Under the pieces are notes generated by a model. The model was given only the letters and a program-made list of their open reading frames with translations. It was not told the origin of the DNA and did no database searches. From assembly GCF_024584705.1 (NCBI RefSeq), contig NZ_CP097384.1, forward strand, positions 248,001-312,000: a stretch of DNA of 64,000 bases, in the 5' to 3' direction. How positions within the stretch are numbered: position 1 is the first letter of the stretch; each line of letters starts with the position of its first letter. This document shows positions 1 through 8,529 of this stretch, one piece after another. A program made the position numbers and the translations under genes. This DNA is from Blastopirellula sp. J2-11. Its GTDB lineage: Bacteria; Planctomycetota; Planctomycetia; Pirellulales; Pirellulaceae.

Positions 1-681
1 CCGTGCGAGCACCGTCTTGGAGATCATGTCGGGATTCTCGAGCACGACCGAATGGGTTTCGGCCGAACCGATCGCGCTGACGATCCCTTCGCCGACGCGG
101 CCGATGATCGTTTCTTCAGTGGCGCCGCCGATCAGCTTTTGCAGGTTGGCTCGCACGGTGACGCGAGCTTTCACCTTCAGCTGAATGCCGTCTTTGGCCA
201 CCGCATCCAGCGAAGGGCGCGCCGAACCCCGCGGCGGGCAGTCGATCACTTTCGGATAAACGCTGGTCTGAACCGCTTCCAGCACGTCGCGTCCCGCCAA
301 GTCGATCGCGGTCGCTTCGCGGAAGGTCAATTGAATCGTTTTCGCTTTGTTCGCGGCGATCAAGGCGCGAATTACCAGCGGGACATTGCCGCCGGCCAGA
401 AAGTGGGCTTCCAGCGCTTTGCTGGTGATGCCGGTGCTTTCGCCCAGACCGGCTTGCACGGCCATGATTTTACTGCGGACGATCGTCTTGGGATTCACTT
501 TGCGGAACGACATGCCGATCAAATCCCAGATGCCGACGCCGGCTCCGGTCCAGATCGATTGAATCCAAAGCCGGAAGTAAAAGGCCATCACGCCGAAAAT
601 GATCAGAAAAATGACCGCAACAACCAACATCCCAAAGATGATTACGGGCGTAAAGTTGTCCAAAAAGTCGGCGATTAACAT
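1..681 (-). CDS. floA: Flotillin-like protein FloA (3' end beyond window)
   Basis: The ATG at 681 begins [10 protein letters not shown], followed by a hydrophobic N-terminal segment at about residues 10-35 and a band-7/flotillin-like region with [46 protein letters not shown] and [12 protein letters not shown]. These blocks match the FloA (YqfA) family, integral membrane scaffolds of bacterial membrane microdomains. The 227 residues seen are roughly two thirds of the usual ~330; the C-terminus runs off the left edge. It is the third gene of a minus-strand set behind two NfeD proteins, the classic NfeD-flotillin partnership. Family assignment is firm; the substrate or lipid role is inferred from family. 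Confidence 0.93.
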   Translation of the reverse strand, partial: MLIADFLDNFTPVIIFGMLVVAVIFLIIFGVMAFYFRLWIQSIWTGAGVGIWDLIGMSFRKVNPKTIVRSKIMAVQAGLGESTGITSKALEAHFLAGGNVPLVIRALIAANKAKTIQLTFREATAIDLAGRDVLEAVQTSVYPKVIDCPPRGSARPSLDAVAKDGIQLKVKARVTVRANLQKLIGGATEETIIGRVGEGIVSAIGSAETHSVVLENPDMISKTVLAR

Positions 682-755
682 GGTGATTAACTTCTCACTC
701 GCTGGTGTTGGGGCAAATCTCCGCACCCATGTTTAATCTGGTTCGGTAGCGCAAG

Positions 756-1349
756 TCAAGCGAACGGATCCTCGAACGAGTCGATTCCGAGCGAGTCAAT
801 CGGTTGCGTGAAGGGATTGCCGTCGGCTGTCTGGTCGGCGGCGGTGGGAGCGCTCGGCGACTGGTCCTCGGCTCGAACGACGACAATTCGGGTCCCATCG
901 ACTTCGACCACTTCGATTTTCTCGCCAGATTCGATTGCGCCCGACTCGCTGATGACGTTCCAGCTTTCCCCTTCAATGTCGGCGTAGCCGCCTGGCAGCA
1001 GCGTGCAAGTCGCGACGCCGAGCTTGCCAACCAGGCGGGTTAAATGCTCTTTTTCGGCCTCTTCTTCCTTCGTACTGGAAGGAGTATTGAGCAGCACCAG
1101 CTTACCGATAGGGGTATGGGGCCAAAACTTGACCGCGATTCCAAAGACCGCCGGCATTGCGATCACTGCGACGCCCAAGAAGATGGTTCCCACCGTGGGC
1201 CCGCAGTAGTAATAGGCCCAGCCGATCGAGCTGAGCATCGTGAAGAACGCGAGCACTCCCAAGATGCCGGCCGAGGGAAGCAGGAATTCCAAAAAAATCA
1301 GCGCGAAGGCGATCACCATCAGGATCAGCGCAAAGTAAATTGGCGGCAT
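756..1349 (-). CDS. Short NfeD-family membrane protein
   Basis: The 197 residues hold several membrane segments in the first ~75 (FALILMVIAFALIFLEFLLP, then a stretch around YYYCGPTVGTIFLG and AVIAMPAVFGIAV). A soluble C-terminal NfeD-type OB fold follows, with LVGKLGVATCTLLPGGYADI near residue 105 and KIEVVEVDGTRIVVV. It lies between the protease-like NfeD gene and floA on the same strand, with 41 bp and 74 bp gaps, so the three are probably co-transcribed. NfeD proteins partner flotillins; no enzymatic motif is visible. The last ~45 residues are acidic and low complexity. Confidence 0.85.
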   Translation of the reverse strand: MPPIYFALILMVIAFALIFLEFLLPSAGILGVLAFFTMLSSIGWAYYYCGPTVGTIFLGVAVIAMPAVFGIAVKFWPHTPIGKLVLLNTPSSTKEEEAEKEHLTRLVGKLGVATCTLLPGGYADIEGESWNVISESGAIESGEKIEVVEVDGTRIVVVRAEDQSPSAPTAADQTADGNPFTQPIDSLGIDSFEDPFA

Positions 1350-1390
1350 CTTTATTTTCCTGCAAATATCTTACGTGATGCGCTGTGCGA

Positions 1391-3538
1391 TTACTTCGGC
1401 CGTACGATGAGATAATTCCCGCGGGCCGAAACGGCGATCAATTCGGCGCCGCGCGGCGCGAAACCTGTTTCGCATGTCACGTTCACCAGTTCGCGGCCAA
1501 ACTTGGCCTTGCCGCCGGGGACCAATTGCGACTGCGCTACGCCGGTTTGTCCAACCAGGTGCGTCAAGTCGACGATCGTCTCGCGACGGCTTTGCGCTTC
1601 CGCCGACTCTTCGTCCGGCGGTTGCAACATTGTATCGCGCAAGTAGGGGACGTACGGCACGATATGCTTGGCGAACATCATCGCCGCTCCCATTGCGGCG
1701 ATCACGATAAAGATGTTCGCCAGCGAGTAAGGAACTTGGGCGAGTTGATAGTCGGTCTGCGGCCAGATAAAGGTTTGGCTAGCCAGAACGACCGAGCCCA
1801 GGATCATTGCTCCGCCGCCGAGTCCGAAAATGCCAAAGCCCGGCAGCACGAAAATCTCAACCAAAACAAAGCCGACGCCGCCGACAAACAGCAGCACTTC
1901 CAACCAACCGGCGGTGCCGCTGAGAAATTGACTCCAAAAGTAAAAGCCAAAACAGATCGCCGACATAAAGCCAAAGATGCCGACGCCGGGCGCTTGCATC
2001 TCCATGATGAGCGCCGAGATGCCGATAAACAAAAAGAACCAGGCGAGGCCGGGATGGGCCAGCGCGTCGATCAATTGATGCGCCCAAGTGCGGACCGGAG
2101 TCGAAATCTCGCCGGTCACTCCATAGCGCCGCGCGACGTCGGTCGCATCGGCGGCGATCGCATCGGCCAATCGCCAATCAAAAGCCTGACCGCCGGTCAG
2201 CTCAAGCGGTTGCCCTGCGATGGTGATTACTTCGGTTTGCTCCCACTGGTCAGGAGCAATTTGTTGCTGCAGTTCTTCAGGGCAGAAGAGAGCGGTGAGC
2301 CCCGACTGCTTGTGGCGATAGTTGGCGACTTCCAATTGCGGATCGCACATCGCCGCCCAGGCCGACCAACGCCGCTGTTTCTTTTCGCCGACTTGAATCA
2401 AAAAGTTGCGAACGTCGGTCGTCCCTTGCTCGCTGTATTGATAGGCTCCATCGCCGCCGAGGATGGCGTCGGTCGCGACGACAATTTCGTCACAGGCGAA
2501 AGCGACAATCGCGGCGTTGCCGGCGGCCTGTTGTTTGATCAGCGCCACGGTCCGGACTTCGTCCGGCTGCTTCAGCAAATAATTCATGAGCGATTCGACC
2601 GCGACCGGATCGCCGCCGGGCGAATCGATCTCGACCAAGACAAGATTCACCTTGCCGCTGACTTCGCTTTGAATCATCCGCATCAGTTGTTGAACTTGAT
2701 TGTTCGTGACGCCGCCGCTCAGTTTGACTTGCGTCGCTTTCCAATCACGTTCTAGCGAATAGTCGAGTTGCAACTCAACATCCGACACTTCCAGCTGCGC
2801 GGCCAGTTGCTGCTGCGACTCCGCCAAGTGGCTGATGAGTTGATACTTCAGACGCAGGTCGCGGCCGGTGAAAATCGCCAGCTCGCCGGTCGAGACGATT
2901 TTCTCACTCTTGGCGACTTCGCCGGCCTTTTTCATTTCGTCATATTTCTCGCCGGTGACGAACTGGCGATCATTGACCCGAAAGACTTGCGTTTGGCGAT
3001 CGAGCATGCCGAGAGCAATCGCGGCCGGCAGCGAGTTCCGAAAACCGGCGATCTCTTCATACGCTTGCCGCATCGTCGCCGAAATTGATTTTTCAAGAAT
3101 GCCGGCGTCGCCGAGTTGGGCGTCAGGGGCCATGATGATTTGTTCGCAGGCCAGCGGCAGTAAAACCGCGTGCCCAGTGACCGACTCTGGCAAATAAGCG
3201 ACGGTGCGGACCCGGCTCATTTCAGTCGAAGTCAGAAACCGCGCGAGCGCGAGACAGCGCTCAAATTGGCTCGCATCGGCCGACCCGCCGCGGCCCGGTC
3301 GTATTTCTAAAATCAGTACTGGCCGCGGCTCGACCGTAGGCAACGCTTGCAAGGCGCGTTCGACGCTTTGTTGAATCGCGACATCGGACGAGCCGGCGAT
3401 CGGCAACGAGATGCGCACGCGAGCCGCTTGGCGCGGAGCGTCGTCTTGAGCGCACAGCGGAACCGACAGCATGCCGACGACCAAGCAGCACCAGGTCGAC
3501 AGCAGCAGGGGGCTTTGCCTAGGGACTCGTGTTTGCAT
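1391..3538 (-). CDS. NfeD1-type membrane protein with tandem ClpP-like domains
   Basis: I chose the ATG at 3538 because it begins a clear signal peptide (MQTRVPRQSPLLLSTWCC, ending near CAQ); a longer reading to 3601 is possible. The exported part holds two ClpP/crotonase-like segments, one around LPLACEQIIMAPDAQLGDAG and one with VEIDSPGGDPVAVES plus IVAFACDEIVVATDAILGG. Four or more membrane helices follow (LAWFFLFIGISALIMEM, GFYFWSQFLSG, LLFVGGVGFVLVEIFVLPGFG), then a C-terminal NfeD OB domain (VGQTGVAQSQLVPGG). This is the NfeD1b membrane serine protease architecture. Where the catalytic Ser is expected (AASAG in the family) the sequence reads QAAGNAAI, so activity is doubtful. First gene of the NfeD-flotillin cluster. 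Confidence 0.85.
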   Translation of the reverse strand: MQTRVPRQSPLLLSTWCCLVVGMLSVPLCAQDDAPRQAARVRISLPIAGSSDVAIQQSVERALQALPTVEPRPVLILEIRPGRGGSADASQFERCLALARFLTSTEMSRVRTVAYLPESVTGHAVLLPLACEQIIMAPDAQLGDAGILEKSISATMRQAYEEIAGFRNSLPAAIALGMLDRQTQVFRVNDRQFVTGEKYDEMKKAGEVAKSEKIVSTGELAIFTGRDLRLKYQLISHLAESQQQLAAQLEVSDVELQLDYSLERDWKATQVKLSGGVTNNQVQQLMRMIQSEVSGKVNLVLVEIDSPGGDPVAVESLMNYLLKQPDEVRTVALIKQQAAGNAAIVAFACDEIVVATDAILGGDGAYQYSEQGTTDVRNFLIQVGEKKQRRWSAWAAMCDPQLEVANYRHKQSGLTALFCPEELQQQIAPDQWEQTEVITIAGQPLELTGGQAFDWRLADAIAADATDVARRYGVTGEISTPVRTWAHQLIDALAHPGLAWFFLFIGISALIMEMQAPGVGIFGFMSAICFGFYFWSQFLSGTAGWLEVLLFVGGVGFVLVEIFVLPGFGIFGLGGGAMILGSVVLASQTFIWPQTDYQLAQVPYSLANIFIVIAAMGAAMMFAKHIVPYVPYLRDTMLQPPDEESAEAQSRRETIVDLTHLVGQTGVAQSQLVPGGKAKFGRELVNVTCETGFAPRGAELIAVSARGNYLIVRPK

Positions 3539-3756
3539 CGAGACTTTCCGCAATGGGGTTTCGCTCCGCAGTCGCCGTAGAGAGAAATTAAATTCGTCCA
3601 ATAAGGATTCGTCGCCAGACGCATCAACTTTCCGACAATTCGGCTTCCGAATTATAGATCGTTACAAATCGCCGGCCAACAAACGAGTCGCAATCGGTAC
3701 GAACTGCGAAAATAGGACAACCGGGGCGTCGGCGAAGTTCAAGCGATTCGCGCGGC

Positions 3757-3786
3757 GCCCTGTCACGAAAGGCCCTGTCACGAAAG
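3757..3786. repeat. Perfect 15-bp tandem duplication at a gene end
   Basis: GCCCTGTCACGAAAG occurs twice in direct succession (3757-3771 and 3772-3786). The second copy contains the stop codon of the minus-strand phosphoesterase gene, so the duplication does not alter the protein. It looks like a simple replication slippage event. Confidence 0.9.
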
Positions 3787-4482
3787 ATTCACTTCCAAAA
3801 TCTGGAATTTCAGCCCAGGCATCGCGGCGCCCCCATTGTGAAAGAGAACCCCTTGATAGCAGTATTGCCGCATCGGCACATGGGTGTGGCCAAAATAGAC
3901 GTCCGTAATTCCGCTTTCGACGCCGTGGCCGACCGATTCAAGATAGGACAAAATACGCCGCGCCACGAGACGCTTGGGATTGATCGCAACGCTAATCGCT
4001 TTGTGCAGACGAGCTTTGACGGCCAAACTATAAAGCTGGTGATGATAGGCGGGGCGGCGCCGCGGCTCGTTTTTCGTGGCGCGGGCGGCGATCAGGCCGG
4101 CGGCGTCCATGTGACGATTCGCAACATCGCCATGCAGCATCAGGACGTCGCCGATGCGCAAATAAAAGGGTTCCCACGCTAAGTTTGAGAGGGAAGCGGA
4201 GAGTTCGTCGAGTCGAGTGACGAACGCAGGCAGGCAGTCGTGATTTCCCAGCAGATAGTGAAACTGGCAATCAGGATGAGCGGTGACAAAGCGGTGGAGC
4301 CACTCGATCGCCGCATTGGTCGTCGCTTCGGCAGAGGGAAAGGTCGACCAATCGAAATCAAAGATGTCGCCGCCGAGAACAAACGTCGAACCCGTCGCGG
4401 CTCGCTCGTTGAACGCATCCTCATAAAGCGACGCATTCGAGCGCGCTGAAAAAAGATGCAGGTCAGAAACGAAATAATGCAC
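3778..4482 (-). CDS. Metallophosphoesterase, UDP-2,3-diacylglucosamine hydrolase (LpxH)-like
   Basis: The protein has the ordered calcineurin-like metal-binding motifs: SDLHL near the start, GGDIFDFD, LLGNHDC, a histidine in LHGD and GHTHVPM. This layout and the ~234-residue length fit the LpxH-like branch that removes UMP from UDP-diacylglucosamine in lipid A synthesis, though other phosphodiesterases share the fold. I chose the GTG at 4482, just before HYFVSDLH, because an AGGAT Shine-Dalgarno lies upstream; a TTG at 4551 would add 23 residues. It stands alone on the minus strand, downstream of the zinc-ribbon genes. The exact substrate is inference. Confidence 0.8.
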   Translation of the reverse strand: MHYFVSDLHLFSARSNASLYEDAFNERAATGSTFVLGGDIFDFDWSTFPSAEATTNAAIEWLHRFVTAHPDCQFHYLLGNHDCLPAFVTRLDELSASLSNLAWEPFYLRIGDVLMLHGDVANRHMDAAGLIAARATKNEPRRRPAYHHQLYSLAVKARLHKAISVAINPKRLVARRILSYLESVGHGVESGITDVYFGHTHVPMRQYCYQGVLFHNGGAAMPGLKFQILEVNLS

Positions 4483-4623
4483 GGCTGCGTAGATCCTGGC
4501 GAAACGCGACTGAAATTTGCCGAAGTAAAACCGCTTGTTGATTGGAAACAAGCGAAGATTCCCATTTTCTTTTATATGCCGCTAGCGAGCGAAAGTGCAA
4601 AAAATAACGAAGCGCCAGCGGTG

Positions 4624-5487
4624 CTAACCAGAAAGGGGCGCAGCCCCTTTCCGTTGGAACGAGACGAAGAAATGACGCACGACTTGGGAACCGGCCTCGC
4701 TTGTTTTGCCTTGCCAGAGGATTGTATAGGTCGCGCCGTCGACCGAAAACTTGTAGGTGATCGCCGAATGAGAACCTTGCATGGGGATGTCTCCGGTCAA
4801 ACGAATGCGATGCACCTGATAGCCGGTCGCGAACAGAGAGCGTCGATCAGCAACACTTAATAGATTCGCCGAATTGACTTCTCTCTTCGCTTCCTCGACG
4901 CTGATTTGGCCGGTCAGATTGTTCCACGCCGCATTGGATTCCTGGCGGACCTCCACCAAAAAGCGTCCCAAATCGGGGCCGCCGTCCAGCCAGATCGTGG
5001 TCGTACCATCCGCGCTGCTTTCTTGGGGAACGTCAGGAAATTGAATGGACCAGTCGTTCGGACTTTCGAACGTGCTCCAGTGCAACTGATCGGCGAGCGG
5101 AGGCGGGGGAATGATGATTCCGCCGGCGGCGGCGACCGGCATCTTCATCGTTTGCACTTTTTGGTAGGCGATGTAAATGCCCACGCCGATGATTGCGACA
5201 AAGGTTAGCAGGACCGACCAGAGCATCAGGCGCCGCCGAAACTTCTTGCGCGCCAGCGAATGGGCCGCACGGTCCGCCAGCGGATCTTTGATCGGGATCT
5301 CGGCGTCGTCCATCAGGTTGCGCGACAGAGCGGGGGCGCCGCGGAACGTGGTGGCGCCAGGCGTCGCTGCTCCGGACGAAATGCGAATGACTTCGCCGCA
5401 TTTCGGGCAGCGGATCTTTTTATCCGCCAAGCGATCGTTGGCTTCAAAGGTCGCGTGACAGTGCGAACAGGTCGCAACGATAGGCAT
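4624..5487 (-). CDS. MJ0042-type zinc-ribbon, single-TM protein
   Basis: The start at 5487 has an AAAGGAT ribosome site and begins directly at a zinc ribbon (ATCSHCHATF ... IRCPKCGEVIRI, two CxxC pairs in the first ~35 residues). A basic linker and one transmembrane helix (LMLWSVLLTFVAIIGVGIYI, about residues 88-108) follow, then an exported domain of about 170 residues with no motif I recognise. This zinc-ribbon-plus-helix layout is common in planctomycetes. The next upstream gene has the same plan and a similar C-terminal domain, so the two look like paralogues. Function unknown; the zinc ribbon would face the cytoplasm. Confidence 0.85.
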   Translation of the reverse strand: MPIVATCSHCHATFEANDRLADKKIRCPKCGEVIRISSGAATPGATTFRGAPALSRNLMDDAEIPIKDPLADRAAHSLARKKFRRRLMLWSVLLTFVAIIGVGIYIAYQKVQTMKMPVAAAGGIIIPPPPLADQLHWSTFESPNDWSIQFPDVPQESSADGTTTIWLDGGPDLGRFLVEVRQESNAAWNNLTGQISVEEAKREVNSANLLSVADRRSLFATGYQVHRIRLTGDIPMQGSHSAITYKFSVDGATYTILWQGKTSEAGSQVVRHFFVSFQRKGAAPLSG

Positions 5488-5622
5488 CGTAGCGATCCTT
5501 TCGAGGAAGTAGGGAGACGAGGTAAACAGTCTGCTGGGCCGCAAATACCCGCTGGGATATCTCACCCATTCTTTCGCCCAGTCGGTCGGTCTGCAATCAC
5601 GGAACAGGCTTGACGATCCGCT

Positions 5623-7233
5623 TCATTCTTCTCCGCGAACGCCAAATTTTTCATCGCCGATCGAAAACGACGCAAAAAAATTGTCGACATCCTCGCGATA
5701 TTCTTCTCCAGACCAGATGAGGAGAAACATTCGTTGCTGTATGAAGATTAAAAGAACACGCGATTCGCCTGGCTGATCTCGCTGAATATCGGTCGCCAGG
5801 CGATATTCAACGGCGTAATCTTGGCCAATCAGATGCCGACGAATCGAGGTGATCGCGGGGCTCGAATCGGCCAGTTCCGGCAGGTCAAAAGCGAGCCAAT
5901 GCTCACGCAGCGGCTTGGCGCCGGACGGGGGGATGACGCCGGGTATCGTATCGCAGTAATAGACGCTAAAAGTTTCGGACTTGCCGACCAATTGGGCTCC
6001 ACGCAACGTAACGTTGTTGCGGTGGACTGAAGGGATGACCCTAAATGGCTGCGGAAAATGGACGCTGATCCTGCCGCTGGGATCGGCAAATTGGCGGATA
6101 CTGGAAGTGGGCGTAAACGTCTCACTCGGCTGAAACTCGGGCGAATCGCCGCTGAGCGAAATAACGACGGCGATGATGGTCAAGATCGCCGCCAAGCTTC
6201 CGGCGCCGCCGACCAGCAACATCGTCAGTTGACGGTTCGATCTGGGAGCGACGAGCGGATCCAGCTCTTGGGCCGCGGCAGGAGCCGGTTTGCTTGCGAA
6301 AGCGGGGCCAGGACTCGCGGACAAAGCGGCGGACGAGCGACGCGGCGGATCCTCCTCGACGATTTCTACTTCCGTGATGATCTCGTCCGAAGGATCGAAT
6401 TCAATCGCCGGCGATGAAGAGTCGTCAATGAAATCATCATCCGAGAGCTCGATGACTTCTTCGTCCAGTTCCTCGACCACCAGATCCTCAAATCCGAGTT
6501 CGATCACTTCTTCGGCCGGTCGTTGATTCGGCGGCGGCATCGTACTCGGTCGGTGAATCGTCGAATTCGTACTCGGTTGATCGAGCAGCGAATCATCCAG
6601 ATCGTCGTTGCTGGCCGGCATTTTTACTGCCGTCAACATTTCGATCTCGCGATCGACATCCGATGGCGACTGGAAAGCAGATGTTTGGGGGAGCGCCGCG
6701 ACTTGATGGCGCGCCGTGGCCAAGATGATCGGCGGCAGCGATTCCCACGCGGCGGTCAGCGTGGGACTCAAAACAATCGGCTGTTCCGGCGGTGGAGTCA
6801 CATGCGGCGGCACTGCCGGCTCAGGAGCGGGAATCGGTGCAGCGGCTGCCGCAGACGGAACGGAGGGGGGATCCGGCTGATTTTCTTGCGCGATCTCTTT
6901 CCAAGAGCGCGTTGGCGTCGTCGAGGGAGCAGAGGCCGACGGACGCGCGGACCCAGCTTGGGCGGAACTGGATTTCGTGGGGCGGGACTTTGTCGGATTG
7001 GGCTTCGCTGGTTTGGACTTGGCTGGACGGGCAACCGGTAAATCTTCGTCCAGCGAGCTTTTGCTGTTCCGGCTCTGCGCTCGTTCGGCCTCGGCTTTTT
7101 TCTGCGCTTTGCCCACCACATCGCCGATTCGGAAGGGAACCTTGCATTTCGGGCAGCGCACATTTTTACCGGCAAGATGATCTTGCGCGGCGAACTTCGC
7201 CTGGCAGTGCGGACAAGACGCGATAAAACTCAC
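5623..7233 (-). CDS. MJ0042-type zinc-ribbon protein with long Pro/Lys/acidic linker
   Basis: This paralogue of the downstream gene has an N-terminal zinc ribbon (SCPHCQAKF ... VRCPKCKVPFRIGD), then ~300 residues of low-complexity linker, first Lys/Pro/Ser rich and later strongly acidic (EEVIELGFEDL, EELDEEVIELSDDD). A transmembrane helix (LLVGGAGSLAAILTIIAVVI) and a ~150-residue outer domain with a beta-rich start (SGRISVHFPQPFRVIP) complete it. The start is uncertain: I use the GTG at 7233 just before the zinc ribbon, but a TTG at 7326 would extend it by 31 residues. Disordered linkers of this kind suggest a scaffold or sensor; no function can be assigned. Confidence 0.8.
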   Translation of the reverse strand: MSFIASCPHCQAKFAAQDHLAGKNVRCPKCKVPFRIGDVVGKAQKKAEAERAQSRNSKSSLDEDLPVARPAKSKPAKPNPTKSRPTKSSSAQAGSARPSASAPSTTPTRSWKEIAQENQPDPPSVPSAAAAAPIPAPEPAVPPHVTPPPEQPIVLSPTLTAAWESLPPIILATARHQVAALPQTSAFQSPSDVDREIEMLTAVKMPASNDDLDDSLLDQPSTNSTIHRPSTMPPPNQRPAEEVIELGFEDLVVEELDEEVIELSDDDFIDDSSSPAIEFDPSDEIITEVEIVEEDPPRRSSAALSASPGPAFASKPAPAAAQELDPLVAPRSNRQLTMLLVGGAGSLAAILTIIAVVISLSGDSPEFQPSETFTPTSSIRQFADPSGRISVHFPQPFRVIPSVHRNNVTLRGAQLVGKSETFSVYYCDTIPGVIPPSGAKPLREHWLAFDLPELADSSPAITSIRRHLIGQDYAVEYRLATDIQRDQPGESRVLLIFIQQRMFLLIWSGEEYREDVDNFFASFSIGDEKFGVRGEE

Positions 7234-7340
7234 AGGCGGCTCATGCTGGCAGGGAGTCGGATGTGACGTGGAATCATCGACAAGGATGGATATGTCGATT
7301 TTCGTCCGACAAGTCGTCTCCTGCAAGCGCTAAAGCGCGG

Positions 7341-8054
7341 CTACCGGGGAAGTCGAACGCGGGCAATTCGTTCCCGCTCCGTTTCGTCGAGCGAAAAGGG
7401 TGTCGTCAGAATGGGGTGATTTTGGTCTGCGCGAATTTGCAGCGCATAACCGTCCCCCTCGGGAGCATTCACGGGCATCGAAAAGCTGCCGTCGGCTCGG
7501 GTGCGGAAGAAATTTTCCATCGACCAGGGGCCGATCAAGTCGATCGCGGCGCCGGAGATCGGCAATCCGTCCCGATCGACGACGATTCCTCGAATCACAA
7601 ATTGATCGGGGCTGCGGCGATCGGTCTGTTTCATTTCGGCGACCAGCGCCTGCAGTTCCAGCGGATTTTCGCACTGGATGACGACTCGGTCGTTGTCAAA
7701 ATCGACCTGCAAGGCGCCGCTGGGCCGAACGGTTGATTCGGCTTGTTGATACAGACGGCGCACGTCGACATAGTTCGCGGTGTAGGCGGCGGTGGGCGTA
7801 TCGGCGTTGGCGGCGATTTCGACTTCGCCCAACAATCGTTTCGCCTGGGGCGAATCGACCTGCAGCCAGCCAACCTGGGCTCGGTCGTAATAGCGCCAAT
7901 GGGTCAGATAGGCGAGCGGCAGGCTGAGGATTGCAACCACCGCCAGCAATGCGCGCAGCGAGATCCGCGGGCTGAGCCGGAGCCGGGGAAGGTAGAGCGT
8001 CGCGGCGCCGGCCGCTGCTCCGAGCAGCAAAATCAGGAGGACTTGGTAGGCCAT
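7341..8054 (-). CDS. Two-helix membrane protein with carboxypeptidase-regulatory-like domain
   Basis: The 237 residues begin with two membrane helices (YQVLLILLLGAAAGAATLYL and LRALLAVVAILSLPLAYL). An exported segment follows, and then a short domain (FVIRGIVVDRDGLPISGAAI ... FFRTRADGSFSMPV) that has the pattern of the carboxypeptidase regulatory-like beta fold. It sits directly upstream of the zinc-ribbon gene on the same strand and may be co-transcribed with it. I do not recognise the full-length family, and no catalytic residues are apparent. Confidence 0.75.
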   Translation of the reverse strand: MAYQVLLILLLGAAAGAATLYLPRLRLSPRISLRALLAVVAILSLPLAYLTHWRYYDRAQVGWLQVDSPQAKRLLGEVEIAANADTPTAAYTANYVDVRRLYQQAESTVRPSGALQVDFDNDRVVIQCENPLELQALVAEMKQTDRRSPDQFVIRGIVVDRDGLPISGAAIDLIGPWSMENFFRTRADGSFSMPVNAPEGDGYALQIRADQNHPILTTPFSLDETERERIARVRLPR

Positions 8055-8529
8055 TCTTGCGGTTGGAGATAGGTCCGAGGGGGGAATTGGCTTGCTTACT
8101 CCTTATTAACAGTAGCGCACCGGCTTGCCGAGGGCAAACTTCCGCTAGCGCCGCTATCCGCCGAATTTTCGGCAAGATCTGAACGATTTCCTCATGTTTC
8201 GCGTATGATGAGGAAGCTGGGAGCAAGCCCTTTCTAGGATCGGTTCAAGACGTACCGCTGCGCCAGGATGCGCAACCGACCATTCGTGACTAACGCCGAG
8301 AACGGCGGCAGGCGTCACCACCCGAGCATCAAGTTCGGCTGGCGCCGATTATGCCGAATAAACTCTCTCGGTTTCTTGTCGGTTTTTTTGACCAGGGCGA
8401 AATCGTGACCTAAGCTTTCGCGGGTCGAGACTCAGGGCCCCAATCTTAGGTCGGTTAACGTCGCGCAAGCGGCGGTTTCCCCAGATCGCCTCGCCGGGCG
8501 ATTGGCCCCAAAACACGACGGATTCTCGA
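8055..8529. other. 475-bp divergent intergenic region, possible promoter and folded RNA
   Basis: No convincing gene is seen between the two divergent genes. It holds a small GCCG-agaa-CGGC hairpin near 8292 and a complementary pair around CCCGA/TCGGC near 8322-8336, which could be structured RNA but match no family I recognise. TTGACC at 8388-8393 is followed, 17 bp later, by TAAGCT (8411-8416), a weak sigma-70-like pair facing the protease gene at 8530. Confidence 0.35.

Noticed and set aside
1385-2755. 456-codon plus-strand open frame over the NfeD1 gene
   Set aside because: It lies opposite a protein with clear signal peptide, helices and NfeD domain. Its own translation is low-complexity, Arg/Asp-rich and resembles no protein.
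7696-8226. 176-codon minus-strand frame overlapping the two-helix membrane protein
   Set aside because: It is in another frame of a gene with clear helices and has Arg/Pro-rich composition; it is a shadow.
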